In this document: piece after piece, positions 1 to 11,529 of the stretch | How the letters are laid out: every line of letters starts with the position of its first letter | How positions within the stretch are numbered: the stretch's first letter is position 1 | Source: Oscillospiraceae bacterium | GTDB lineage: Bacteria; Bacillota; Clostridia; WRCU01 | Reading direction: 5' to 3' | Length of the DNA stretch: 15,919 bases | Assembly (NCBI GenBank): GCA_009783805.1 | Contig: WRCU01000007.1 | Coordinates: forward strand, 1-15,919 | Made by a program: the position numbers and the translations under genes | The notes under the pieces: model-generated | Told to the model about the DNA's origin: nothing | Database searches by the model: none | Seen by the model: the letters and a program-made list of their open reading frames with translations, nothing else

Positions 1-390
1 CTCCGAGTCCATCGCCTGCAGCTCCTTGATCGCATTGGCGGTCGACGCCACGTGCGCCTTCACGCCCCTCATGACGGCCGCGTCCAGGCCTTTGGCCTCC
101 AAGGCCTCCGCCGTCATCCCCTCCAGGCTGGATACGCCCAGATACCCTTTCAATGATTGGAAGCATCCGAGGAACTCGAGGTCCATCCCATCGATCTCCG
201 CCATCGCCCGGCCCTTTTGCTCCACCAAGGCCAACAGGCCCTCGGCGTCCTCGGCCGCCACGCATGCGCGCTGGCTGGAGGTCAGCCCTAAAAGCTCGTT
301 CATCCTCGCCGACTTCCCTTTTATGGAAGACTCCATGCGGCCTAGGGCGGCCGCGGCCTCCTCGGCGCTCATTACGGGGGGCTCAACCAT
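1..390 (-). CDS. FlgN/FliT-like flagellar export chaperone, 3' end outside window
   Basis: This is an open frame of 130 codons running off the left edge, so the C-terminus is missing. The start ATG (388-390) is preceded by GGAGG with a 6-base gap, just after the fliS stop, so it is probably translated as the next gene of the flagellar operon. The product is helical with no membrane segment. Residues around LLGLTSSQR and the later segment EQKGRAMAEIDGMDLEF resemble the FlgN family pattern of a 'lxxLtxxQ' helix followed by a 'KqxLIdeIdxlD' helix. FlgN-type chaperones keep hook-filament junction proteins soluble before export; FliT does the same for FliD. Position after fliD-fliS fits either. 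The family call rests on pattern and context, and the exact chaperone type is uncertain. Confidence 0.6.
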   Translation of the reverse strand, partial: MVEPPVMSAEEAAAALGRMESSIKGKSARMNELLGLTSSQRACVAAEDAEGLLALVEQKGRAMAEIDGMDLEFLGCFQSLKGYLGVSSLEGMTAEALEAKGLDAAVMRGVKAHVASTANAIKELQAMDSE

Positions 391-402
391 TCATGGCCTC
401 CG

Positions 403-1443
403 TCATTCGGATAGGATGTTCACCTTGCCCGCTCCCGCGGCCGGCTGCTGCGATTCCTTCCTCGCCTTTGAGTACACGCCCTTCACGTTGACGGGGAATT
501 GGCGTATCGGGTTCCTGGGCTGGTTCAATAAGGTCGGCCGCTCCGTCTGGGCCTCACCCTCACCGCCCATGCCCCCAGGCTCGCCCGCCCCGCCGCCGGC
601 GGCCCGCGCCCCCACCTCGAGGGCGATCTCCCTGACCGACTCGCTCACCGCCTCGACCGTCCTTGCGACCTCCGCCGCGGCCCCGGGATCGGTCGGATCG
701 CCTTCGCCCAAGGCCCTCTCCCCACCGGCCGACCGCGCGCCCATTCGGGGCGGCGCGCCCACTGCCTGGTCAGCCGGCCCCTCCGACGCGCCGGGGAGGC
801 CCTCACCCCCCAGCACGGCGTTCACGTTCGAGCCGACCGCGCCCGACGCCGCGCCTTCCTGGGCCGATGGCTGCTGCTCCTTCCTAAGGTCGCCGCTGAG
901 CAGCTCATTCCTCTTCTTGACCATGCTCTCTATGCTCTCGTCCTTGACGCCGAGTATCGACGATATGGCGCCTATGCTCTTGTCGCGCTGCGCCTTGGAC
1001 TCGCGGTACGCCCTTGATTTTTGCTCATCGTCGGCCTCGGCCTCCGCCTTAGCCTCCGGCGCCTGCCTGCCCCCGCCCTCCCTGATCTGCCTTTGGGCCT
1101 CGCCCCACGTGTCGCGCAGCTCACGGATCAGCCCCGCGACCTCCCACAGCGCGTCCTTGTCCTTCCTGGAGTTCGCCTCCACCAGGCGCCGGTATATGTA
1201 GTCGTACAGCAGGGCGAGCGATATGGACACGTCATAGTTCATGTCCAATGAGACCTGCAGCTCGAGCAGTATGTCCTCGACCCTTAATATCTGGTTGTGC
1301 GCCTCCTGGACGTCGCCCTCCTCGATCCGCCTGATGGCCTGACCCAGGAACTTGAGCATCCCGTTGTACAGCATGAGGAGGAGGTCCTCCGGCTTCGCGG
1401 TCTTTATGCTGTTTTGCCTGTACTGGCTCTCGTTAGGCGTCAT
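403..1443 (-). CDS. fliS: Flagellin export chaperone FliS with a very long C-terminal extension
   Basis: FliS binds the disordered C-terminus of flagellin in the cytoplasm and delivers it for export. Residues 1-121 form a recognisable FliS helical bundle: an N-terminal SQYRQNSIKTAKPEDLLLML segment, then MLYNGMLKF and a later SLALLYDYIYRRLVEAN helix. The chosen start is the ATG at 1441-1443, which has AGGGGAG a few bases upstream. An in-frame ATG 39 bases upstream (1482) has a poor ribosome site and would add residues unlike FliS. The protein is 346 residues, whereas FliS proteins are usually about 120-140. Residues from about 122 on are charged and then Gly/Ala/Glu-rich, probably mostly disordered, ending in a more ordinary stretch near NPIRQFPVNVKGVYSKARK. 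The gene follows fliD by about 50 bases. FliS identity is secure; the extension's role is unknown. Confidence 0.9.
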   Translation of the reverse strand: MTPNESQYRQNSIKTAKPEDLLLMLYNGMLKFLGQAIRRIEEGDVQEAHNQILRVEDILLELQVSLDMNYDVSISLALLYDYIYRRLVEANSRKDKDALWEVAGLIRELRDTWGEAQRQIREGGGRQAPEAKAEAEADDEQKSRAYRESKAQRDKSIGAISSILGVKDESIESMVKKRNELLSGDLRKEQQPSAQEGAASGAVGSNVNAVLGGEGLPGASEGPADQAVGAPPRMGARSAGGERALGEGDPTDPGAAAEVARTVEAVSESVREIALEVGARAAGGGAGEPGGMGGEGEAQTERPTLLNQPRNPIRQFPVNVKGVYSKARKESQQPAAGAGKVNILSE

Positions 1444-1492
1444 GATCTCCCCTTGGGCCGCCTTGGCGGGGCGTAAGGCCATCGGCCGTCGC

Positions 1493-3556
1493 TCAGTTTA
1501 TGTCCGCGAACTGCTGCATGACCCACGCTGTCTGTTGGTTCATCCTGGCCATGGCCGTCTCGAGCGCGGTCAGCTTGTTGAGGTAGTCGTCGATTATCTT
1601 CTGGTACCTGCGCTCGGCTATCTGGATCCTGCGCTCGAACTCGGTGAGCTCCTTGTTCATGGAGTTGCTCGTGCCGGACGTGTCGCTCTCGACCCCAGCC
1701 TTCATGATGAGCTTGCCCTTTTGGTCGACGCCCTTGTAGCGTATCGTGCTGACGTTGTCGTTGATCACGTCCAGCATCCTCTGGGCGATGCCGCTCTCCT
1801 GCCGCCATATGGTCCTTAGGATGCCCCTCTCCGAAGACGAGAGCGGGCTGGACGTGTCTATGACCGTGTCGGGGGTGATGGCGACGCCCCGATACTGCAG
1901 GATCTTCATGCGGAAATCGACGAGCTCGTTGAATCCGTGAGCGGTCCGGTTCAGGGCGTTGATGTCTATGCTAGACCTCTTCGTGAAAAGTTCGGCGACG
2001 TTGTCGGCGTCCCTCTCCATCTCGCTGAGGAACCTGGACTCGTTGAGGTAGAGCCTGCCGCCCTCCGAGTAGTCCATGGACGTTATGCCTATCGACGCCA
2101 GCAGGCCCGTGACGCCGGAGACCGGGTCGCTGACGGCCCTGCGGATGTCCCTCACGAACTCCACGAGTATCGGGTCGTTGTACAGCAGGCCGACTTTGGC
2201 CTTGGACTCATACGCGTCTATCTCGGAGTCCCTGAGCTTCTCCTTTTGGTCCTCGGTCAGGGGCGGGTACTTATTGTACTCGTACCTTTGCTTGTACTTG
2301 CCGTTCACCATGTCCAGCATGTCGTTGTAGGCCGCGATGAACGCCTTGACGCCCGCCAGCGCGTGCTCCGTGTCGACCTTCGCCGAGACCTTTATCACCG
2401 TGCCGACCGACGCGCCCTTCAAGCTGTAGGAGACGCCGTCGATGTCGAAGTCATTGCTCTCCAGGCTGTACAGCCTGCCGTCGACGGTCACCCTGGCGTA
2501 TTCGCCCGCCTCGTACTGCGGCGGGTCGAACTGGGTCGCCGCGCCGGTGTCGAAGCCCAGGGCGCTTAGGAAGTCGCCGCCGGCCAGCCCGGTCTCCTCC
2601 AGGCTTATGGTCCTGCCCGCCCCGCCCACCTTCGCCGTGAACACGACCTTATCGGCCTGCTCGTCATAGCGCATCGTCACGCCGGCCTCGGAGGCGCTCA
2701 CCGTCTCCATGATCCTGGCGAGGCTGTCGGAAGACCTGAACGCGAACTCGGTCCCGTTCACCTTGAACCTCACCTGGCCGAGCGCGTCGAACGTTACCGG
2801 GTTGTGCAGGTCGCCGACCTCATTCAGCTTGGTCAGCGTGTATTCGGCCTGTATCCTGTTGCTCAGGTTGTCGTTGGGCCCGTACCCCAGGGCGGTCAGG
2901 GCGTCGTTCCCGGAGCTGCTCACCCTGCGCAGGGTGACCTTGCTGGAGGTGATGCCGTCGGTCTCGAACCCGATCCTGCCCAAGTCGTCCGTGACGGTAA
3001 CCATGTCCGTCCCGAATATCCTGTCCAGCTCATCCTGCAGCGTGGCCGCGTCCACTATGTCCTCGCCGACCGTGACGAGGCGCAGCACGCTGTCTATCTC
3101 CATGTAGAAGACCCTGCCGTGCGCGGCCGTCCAATCCGCCTCGCCCGAGGCCTGCACCTCGGCCGAGACCTCCCCGCCCGTCATCGTGGCGTAGGTCGCC
3201 AGCCGGTCTATGGAGATCGTGTGCGACACGTTCTTGGCGCTCACGCCGTAGCTCACCCCGACCAGGTCCGGATGGCTGACCGTCGTCTGGTACTTTTTAA
3301 AGAAGGCCGGCGACAGTATGCTCTGGTCGCCCCTCAGCACGTCGAACTGCGCGTTCTTGAAGGACGTTATCCTCGCGGTCACCTCCCTGTACTGCGCCTG
3401 ACGCCACTCTAGCAGCTGCCTGCGCTGGTACAGGAGGTCCACGGGCTTCCTGGCCGTCTTCGCGACGCTCTTCATCATCCCCTCGATGTCGAGCCCGGAC
3501 AGTCCCATGAGCCTGTTATTGGAACTGAGGTAATCGGTTATGTTCATCAAAGGCAT
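1493..3556 (-). CDS. fliD: Flagellar filament cap protein FliD (hook-associated protein 2)
   Basis: FliD forms the cap at the filament tip that folds and inserts exported flagellin. The N-terminal region (residues about 15-110) matches FliD_N, with GLSGLDIEGMMKSV and the Bacillota-style KPVDLLYQRRQLLEW followed by YREVTARITSFKN. The C-terminal region (about 430-687) matches FliD_C, containing NVAELFTKRSS and a long terminal coiled-coil helix from ELTEFERRIQIAERRYQKI to the end. The middle holds the variable surface domains. The length of 687 residues is somewhat long but within the family range. There is no signal peptide, as expected for type III export. The start is uncertain: ATG at 3556 and an in-frame ATG nine bases later both have weak ribosome sites. 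It lies between flaG and fliS on the same strand. Confidence 0.95.
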   Translation of the reverse strand: MPLMNITDYLSSNNRLMGLSGLDIEGMMKSVAKTARKPVDLLYQRRQLLEWRQAQYREVTARITSFKNAQFDVLRGDQSILSPAFFKKYQTTVSHPDLVGVSYGVSAKNVSHTISIDRLATYATMTGGEVSAEVQASGEADWTAAHGRVFYMEIDSVLRLVTVGEDIVDAATLQDELDRIFGTDMVTVTDDLGRIGFETDGITSSKVTLRRVSSSGNDALTALGYGPNDNLSNRIQAEYTLTKLNEVGDLHNPVTFDALGQVRFKVNGTEFAFRSSDSLARIMETVSASEAGVTMRYDEQADKVVFTAKVGGAGRTISLEETGLAGGDFLSALGFDTGAATQFDPPQYEAGEYARVTVDGRLYSLESNDFDIDGVSYSLKGASVGTVIKVSAKVDTEHALAGVKAFIAAYNDMLDMVNGKYKQRYEYNKYPPLTEDQKEKLRDSEIDAYESKAKVGLLYNDPILVEFVRDIRRAVSDPVSGVTGLLASIGITSMDYSEGGRLYLNESRFLSEMERDADNVAELFTKRSSIDINALNRTAHGFNELVDFRMKILQYRGVAITPDTVIDTSSPLSSSERGILRTIWRQESGIAQRMLDVINDNVSTIRYKGVDQKGKLIMKAGVESDTSGTSNSMNKELTEFERRIQIAERRYQKIIDDYLNKLTALETAMARMNQQTAWVMQQFADIN

Positions 3557-3602
3557 CTATCCGCGTACCAACCTTTCCTTCGCTGCCCCCATCGGCGAAC
3601 GC

Positions 3603-3633
3603 GGCGCCCATGCCGTCACCGGCAGTCGGCGCC
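3603..3633 (-). other. Stem-loop in the flaG-fliD intergenic region
   Basis: The 31 bases form a hairpin with two stem blocks: GGCGCC (3603-3608) pairs with GGCGCC (3628-3633), and TGCCG (3611-3615) pairs with CGGCA (3620-3624), leaving a 4-base TCAC loop and a small internal loop. No T-run follows on the minus strand, so it is not a typical intrinsic terminator. It could stabilise or process the flaG-fliD message. The function is inferred. Confidence 0.4.
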
Positions 3634-3675
3634 TCGATGCGGGTTGCCTAGGCCTTCCTTCGCCGCCTAGCCCTT

Positions 3676-4089
3676 TCAGGCCTTCTTGTCGATGAATATC
3701 CCGGCCATCTCCATCATGCTGGCGATGAGGTCGATGATCTTCTTCGGCGGGACCTCCCTGATGATCTCCTTGGTCTCCTTGTCCACGACCTTGACCATGA
3801 TGTCGTTGGTCTTCTCATGGACGGAGTACTCAAAGTACCTGTCGTACCCGGTCAGGGCCTTGTTCGCCCTCTCAATGGACTCGGCCAGGATCCTGTCGAA
3901 CCTCGCGAGCTCATTGTCCTTTTCCTTGTTCTTGCCTTGGTCGTCCTGCCCCTTCACCGTCGGCTTGACCTGCACCGTCGGCAAAGGCGGGCGCAGCGAC
4001 TCCGACTCCTCGCCCGACTTGACCTGGGCGGGTTGCGGCGTCTGCACCCTGGTTGCGGCCCCTACCGGATCACTCGCTTCAATGCGCAT
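3676..4089 (-). CDS. flaG: Flagellar protein FlaG
   Basis: FlaG is a small protein encoded next to fliD in many bacteria; it affects filament length or stability, but its mechanism is not well understood. The conserved C-terminal half is clear: FEYSVHEKTNDIMVKVVD followed by KEIIREVPPKKIIDLIASM and a terminal AGIFIDKKA. The N-terminal 60 residues are low-complexity and polar (Gln/Pro/Lys-rich), which is usual for the family. Two in-frame ATGs lie six bases apart. The downstream one (4087-4089) sits about 7 bases from GGAGG and is chosen; the upstream one (4095) would have almost no spacing. It is the first gene of the flagellar operon here, separated from fliD by about 120 bases that contain a stem-loop. 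Confidence 0.92.
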   Translation of the reverse strand: MRIEASDPVGAATRVQTPQPAQVKSGEESESLRPPLPTVQVKPTVKGQDDQGKNKEKDNELARFDRILAESIERANKALTGYDRYFEYSVHEKTNDIMVKVVDKETKEIIREVPPKKIIDLIASMMEMAGIFIDKKA

Positions 4090-4189
4090 ACTCATTCCTC
4101 CATGATGGGATTCAGCAATCTCCTAAACATTCGGGGCGTGGCCGCCGCCAAGTGCCGCGGGTCACAAAAACGCGTTGTCGCCTACAGAT

Positions 4190-4217
4190 ATATCGGTATA
4201 ACCGACCCTTAATCTTA
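4190..4217 (-). promoter_or_regulatory. Possible sigma-28 (SigD/FliA)-type promoter for flaG operon
   Basis: Read on the minus strand, TAAG (4214-4217) is followed 16 bases later by ACCGATAT (4190-4197). The sigma-28 consensus is TAAA-N15-GCCGATAA, so the -10 box is good, but the -35 has one mismatch and the spacing is one base long. The -10 overlaps a small dyad, TCGGT-ATA-ACCGA (4193-4205). It would give a leader of roughly 95 bases before flaG, a gene class normally under this sigma factor. Confidence 0.38.
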
Positions 4218-4228
4218 CCTTGCGCGGA

Positions 4229-7949
<3,721 letters not shown>

Positions 7950-7956
<7 letters not shown>

Positions 7957-8849
7957 GCATATGGGACGGGCCCATACCGGGCTACGATGAGGGATGCGGC
8001 AAGGCCAACCCGCAGAACGCGGGCGGCATTTGCGTGCTCGCCCCGTACCTGCTGGATGGGGGGCCGGCGGGCTCGGACGGCGGTTCGGTCGGGGCTCCCG
8101 TACCGGGCGGCGCAAGGTCGGCCGCGGTTGGGGGGGGCGCATCCGGGTCCGGGGCGCGCCCATGCGCGATCGTCTTCCCCGGAGGCGGCTACCAGGTCCG
8201 CGCCCCGCACGAGGGGGCGCCCATATCCATATGGCTCAACGGGATCGGCCTTTCGTCGTTCGTGCTGCACTATAGGGTGGCGCCGTACAGGCACCCCCAC
8301 CCTCTCATGGACGCCAAGCGCGCCGTCCGGCACGTCCGCGCCAACGCGGCCGCGTATGGGGTGGACCCGAATAGGATCGGGGTCGTCGGCTTCTCGGCGG
8401 GGGGCCACTTGGCATCCTCAGCCGGCACCCTATATGAAGGCGGCGATGCCGGCTCGCCCGACCCGGTCGAGCGTGTGAGCTCCAGGCCGGACTTCATGGT
8501 GCTGTGCTACCCGGTCATAACGATGGGTCACTACACGAACCCCGGCTCCAGGGACAACCTGATCGGCCCGGAATCCCGTGACCCCATGCTGGAGGCCCTG
8601 CTTTCGGGGGAGACGCAGGTGACCGGCGACACGCCCCCCACATTCATGTGGCATACGGCCGACGACGCGGCCGTGCCGGCGGAGAACTGCCTGCTCATGG
8701 CCGGGGCCCTGTCTAGGGCCAAGGTGCCGTATGAGCTGCACATATACGCCGAGGGCCCGCACGGCGTGGGCCTGGCCGCAGGCGACCCTTACCTGTCCAC
8801 GTGGGCCCCTCTGTGCGGGGCGTGGATGGCGAAGATGGGGATAATATGA
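7950..8849 (+). CDS. Alpha/beta-hydrolase, BD-FAE-like carbohydrate esterase
   Basis: This is a serine hydrolase of the family often encoded beside glycoside hydrolases, where members remove acetyl or feruloyl groups from plant glycans. Visible motifs are the oxyanion-hole segment IVFPGGGY (about 75-81), HYRVAPYRHPHPLMDAKRAV typical of this group, the nucleophile Ser149 in GFSAGGH, an acidic HTADDAAVP motif (Asp238 or 239) and His271 in EGPHGVGL. The catalytic triad therefore looks complete. There is no signal peptide, so it probably acts in the cytoplasm on imported oligosaccharides. Residues 37-69 are a Gly/Ala/Ser-rich insert just before the core beta-strand, longer than I would expect for the family. 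It starts inside the end of the upstream membrane protein gene. The exact ester substrate cannot be told from sequence. Confidence 0.85.
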
Positions 8850-8850
8850 A

Positions 8851-8878
8851 GGGGTGATGCCTAGCCGCATTGATCCCC
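8851..8878 (+). terminator. Hairpin after the hydrolase gene
   Basis: GGGGTGATGC (8851-8860), a six-base loop CTAGCC and GCATTGATCCCC (8867-8878) can fold into an imperfect stem directly after the stop codon. There is no T-run, so termination may be inefficient or factor-dependent. It lies between convergent genes. Confidence 0.35.
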
Positions 8879-8909
8879 GATCAGCCATGCCACCCTGAGC
8901 GATGGCGAA

Positions 8910-8947
8910 GGGTCTGGGCCGGCCTATACGGAATGGCCGCCCACCCT
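8910..8947 (-). terminator. GC-rich hairpin at the end of the GH4 operon
   Basis: GGGTCTGGGCCGGCC (8910-8924) pairs with GGCCGCCCACCCT (8935-8947) with minor mismatches around a ten-base loop. On the minus strand it begins at the stop codon of the deacetylase gene. It lacks a T-run. The convergent layout supports a role in ending the operon transcript. Confidence 0.35.
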
Positions 8948-9749
8948 ACCAGAACGTCCCGCTCTCGCTGCTCATCGGGGCGGCTTCGTCGTACCGCAGC
9001 GGCCGTACGCCCGAATCCAATGCGCACCTTATGAAGTCGGCGTCCGAGAAGGCGTTCGCCTCCTTGCTGCGCGCCCGCGCCACGCCTTCGCCGGCGGCCG
9101 CGATGATGTCCCCGCAGTATATGGATGGGTGCGAGATCATCAGGTAATCGCCGTTCTCCAGCTCGGAGTATGCCTTGGTGAGGAACGCCGCGTTGTCCTC
9201 CCCCACCTCCGGGACGACGGACGACCTGGACGGCGCGCCATTGTAGCCCGTGAAGTCGAAGTGGTATATGAGCCCCTTCCTCCCGGCCCATTCCCTCGCC
9301 TCACCGACGAACCCGAGCTGCGAGTCCGCGAAGCAGTGCGAATCCATGTACCTTATGTCGAACCCCGCGCGCGTCAGCGCGTCGAGCTGCGCGTCGTACT
9401 CCTTGAACACCGTCTCCAGCTCCGGCTTCGTGTCCTTGAGGGCGTGCGGTTTTATCGGCATGTAGCCGTCGGCGCCCACCAAGCCGTTCCCCGGGTCCGA
9501 TCCCGTAAGCGGCCTCCACTTGAAATAGTCGGAGGCGCCCATGTTGAGCGCGGCGTGCATCCCGAAGCATACGCCCTTCTCGCCCGCGAAGAGCCGGGCC
9601 GCATGGTCCAGGTGATGGCCGACGGCTATGATCGACGCGTTTTTTATGAACCCGGCCGCCAGCACCTGCATGAACGCCACGTTGCACCCTATGAGCGAAC
9701 CGGCGTCGTCGGCCCTCGTTATCACCCTAACCTCACGCATCGCCCGCAT
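8946..9749 (-). CDS. ChbG/YdjC-family carbohydrate deacetylase
   Basis: Members of this metal-dependent family remove N-acetyl groups from chitooligosaccharides or related sugars; many have unproven substrates. The family's metal site is visible: TRADDAG with Asp14-Asp15, His65 in FGMHAALN, and His138 in RYMDSHCF. A later MISHPSIYCGD segment also fits the fold. The length of 267 residues is normal and there is no signal peptide. Two starts are possible: ATG at 9749 (used here, close behind an AGGGGG ribosome site) or ATG at 9740. It is the last gene of a four-gene operon and begins 12 bases after the isomerase-like gene. Beside two esterases and two galactosidases it suggests processing of acylated sugars. 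The family is confident; the substrate is not. Confidence 0.88.
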   Translation of the reverse strand: MRAMREVRVITRADDAGSLIGCNVAFMQVLAAGFIKNASIIAVGHHLDHAARLFAGEKGVCFGMHAALNMGASDYFKWRPLTGSDPGNGLVGADGYMPIKPHALKDTKPELETVFKEYDAQLDALTRAGFDIRYMDSHCFADSQLGFVGEAREWAGRKGLIYHFDFTGYNGAPSRSSVVPEVGEDNAAFLTKAYSELENGDYLMISHPSIYCGDIIAAAGEGVARARSKEANAFSDADFIRCALDSGVRPLRYDEAAPMSSESGTFW

Positions 9750-9761
9750 GGCCCCCTTCCC

Positions 9762-10595
9762 TCACTTGCCCAACCCTTTGCCCCGCAGATAGCCGACGCT
9801 CATGGCGGCGGCCTCCATGGGCGTCCGGTCGAGCGACCTGTCCTGCTCCACCACCACGTATCCGTAGCCTATGCGCTTGACGGCCTCTATGATCTTCGGG
9901 TAGTCGACCTGCCCGTACCCCACGGGCTGGAATAGGAATCCGGGGCGTTTTTCGATGAAGATGCCCTGGGCGCGCAGCTCGGCGACCTTCTCCCTCTGCG
10001 GCCCCCTGTCGTCTATGTAGTCCTTCAGGTGCACGCCGCAACGCCTGCCCGCGTACCTCTCCATGAAATGGACGGCGTCCGCCCCGCCATAGTCCAGCCA
10101 CCCCAGGTCGAACTGCGTCCTCATCACCTCAGGCGGGAACGAGTCGAGGAAACCTTCCATGAGCGTCCTCCCATCCGCGCCGGTTGCGAACTCGTGCTCA
10201 TGGTTGTGGCATGCCAGCTCCATCCCGTGGCCGGCCAAAATCCCTGCCGCCTTGACGATCTTTTCGCGGTACTCGCCCTCCTTCGCGCCGCCGGGCAGCA
10301 TGGACGGGTCCAGCCAGCCCAGCACGCACGTCTTTATGCCCCTGTCATGGTAATAAGGGAATGTCACCTCCGGATCGTCCAGCAACGCCGTCCATGGGAC
10401 GGTCGCCGACGGCGCCGCTAGGCCCGCTTCCACCATGGCGTCGCGGAACTCGGCGGGGCCGAGCCCCACCGCGGGGCCCGGCAGCTCCACTCCGTCATAT
10501 CCCATCGCCCTCAGCCTGGCCAAGGTGCCCGTGAGGTCCGCCCTCACGTCGTCCATCACCGACCCGAGCTGGATGTGTATCGCGATCTCGCCCAT
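9762..10595 (-). CDS. Sugar phosphate isomerase/epimerase-like TIM barrel (AP endonuclease 2 fold)
   Basis: The protein belongs to the xylose isomerase-like TIM-barrel group, whose members interconvert keto and aldo sugars or epimerise them using a divalent metal. Typical elements are MGYDGVELPG near residue 31, the CHNHEHEF motif at 129-136, QFDLGWLDYGG with Asp163, GVHLKDY with His189, and VVVEQD with Glu250; Asp, His and the Glu residues are the expected metal ligands. Its 277 residues match the family length. The start ATG (10593-10595) has GGGGGTG about nine bases upstream. It is third in the operon, 25 bases after the esterase and 12 before the deacetylase. It probably acts on a product of the galactosidase, but the specific sugar cannot be assigned. 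Confidence 0.9.
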   Translation of the reverse strand: MGEIAIHIQLGSVMDDVRADLTGTLARLRAMGYDGVELPGPAVGLGPAEFRDAMVEAGLAAPSATVPWTALLDDPEVTFPYYHDRGIKTCVLGWLDPSMLPGGAKEGEYREKIVKAAGILAGHGMELACHNHEHEFATGADGRTLMEGFLDSFPPEVMRTQFDLGWLDYGGADAVHFMERYAGRRCGVHLKDYIDDRGPQREKVAELRAQGIFIEKRPGFLFQPVGYGQVDYPKIIEAVKRIGYGYVVVEQDRSLDRTPMEAAAMSVGYLRGKGLGK

Positions 10596-10620
10596 ATGGC
10601 GGCACCCCCATGCCCCTAAC

Positions 10621-11493
10621 TCAACGCCCCTTGCCCCGGCCTTTCATAAGCCACCTCAGGACGGCCCGGATCTTCAGGTCCCAATAGCCCCATTCGTGCT
10701 GGCCGTCCTCCTCCTCGTACGTCAGGCCGTACGGCAGCCCTTTCAGGTGGTCCCTGAACCTCACGTTCATGTCATATAGGAAATCCTGTTTCCCGCAGCA
10801 TAGGTAAATGTCCGGCAAGGCGTCCGGCCCCTTGGCGGCCTCGGGCTCGGCTTTCGCCGCCTTCCCCGTCTTCGCCGCCTTCCCCGCCTTCGCCGCCCTC
10901 TTCGCCGGGTCATGGCCCGCGACCTTGGACGCCAGATGGAACAGGTCGTCATCCGACCCGATGAGTTTATCCGGGCCGCCGAACACCCTGGCGAGCTCCT
11001 CGCTTTCCGGGTTCATCTTGAAGAGCGCCGCCGCATCCGTCGCCCCCGAGAGCGAGGCCACTTTCGAGTACGCGTCCGGCCTGCCCAGCCCTATGCGCAG
11101 CGCCCCGTACCCCCCCATCGAGAGGCCGGCGACGAACGTGTCCTCCCGCCTGGGGGAGATCGGGAAGAGCGCCCCCATCACCCGCCGCAGCTCGTCCGCC
11201 ATGTAGTCGTAGTACCTAAGGCCCTTGTCCATGTTCACGTAGAAGCTCCTATGGCCGTCGGGCATCACTATGGCCAGTTCGTACTCCTCCGCGTACCTCA
11301 CTATGGACGTGCGGTCGCGCCACACGGTGTACGTGTCCGACAGCCCATGGAGCAGGTAGAGGGCCGGGTACCTGCGGTTTGCCCCGCGGGCGCCGGCCTC
11401 CCCCGCCTTTCCCTGGGGCAGTATGACCTCGGCGAAGCTCCTCATCCCGAGCGTCTCCGAATTGAACTCACAATTGATGGTCGCCAATCCCAT
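10621..11493 (-). CDS. Esterase D/CE1-like (EstA, tributyrin-type) esterase
   Basis: This is an alpha/beta-hydrolase of the group that includes S-formylglutathione hydrolase, EstA-type esterases and CE1 acetyl-xylan esterases. Evidence is YPALYLLHGLSDTYTVW (about 42-58), VMPDGHRSFYVNMDKG, nucleophile Ser125 in AGLSMGGYGALR, Asp237 in CCGKQDFLYDMN and His266 in DGQHEWGYWD; the triad is complete. There is no signal peptide. Residues 197-222 are an Ala/Lys repeat insert (KAGKAAKTGKAAK) located just before the strand carrying the acid motif, and residues 29-40 are a short Gly/Ala-rich loop; neither is part of the usual fold. It is 36 bases after the GH4 gene and 27 before the next start, with a moderate ribosome site. 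Sugar deacylation is inferred from the neighbours. Confidence 0.88.
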   Translation of the reverse strand: MGLATINCEFNSETLGMRSFAEVILPQGKAGEAGARGANRRYPALYLLHGLSDTYTVWRDRTSIVRYAEEYELAIVMPDGHRSFYVNMDKGLRYYDYMADELRRVMGALFPISPRREDTFVAGLSMGGYGALRIGLGRPDAYSKVASLSGATDAAALFKMNPESEELARVFGGPDKLIGSDDDLFHLASKVAGHDPAKRAAKAGKAAKTGKAAKAEPEAAKGPDALPDIYLCCGKQDFLYDMNVRFRDHLKGLPYGLTYEEEDGQHEWGYWDLKIRAVLRWLMKGRGKGR

Positions 11494-11529
11494 GTCACCG
11501 CCTTATTGATGGGCCTAACGGATGCGCCT

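Noticed and set aside
26..1201. A 391-codon plus-strand frame opposite fliS and the chaperone gene
   Set aside because: It has a Ser/Pro/Ala-rich shadow composition with no motif; the minus-strand flagellar genes explain the region.
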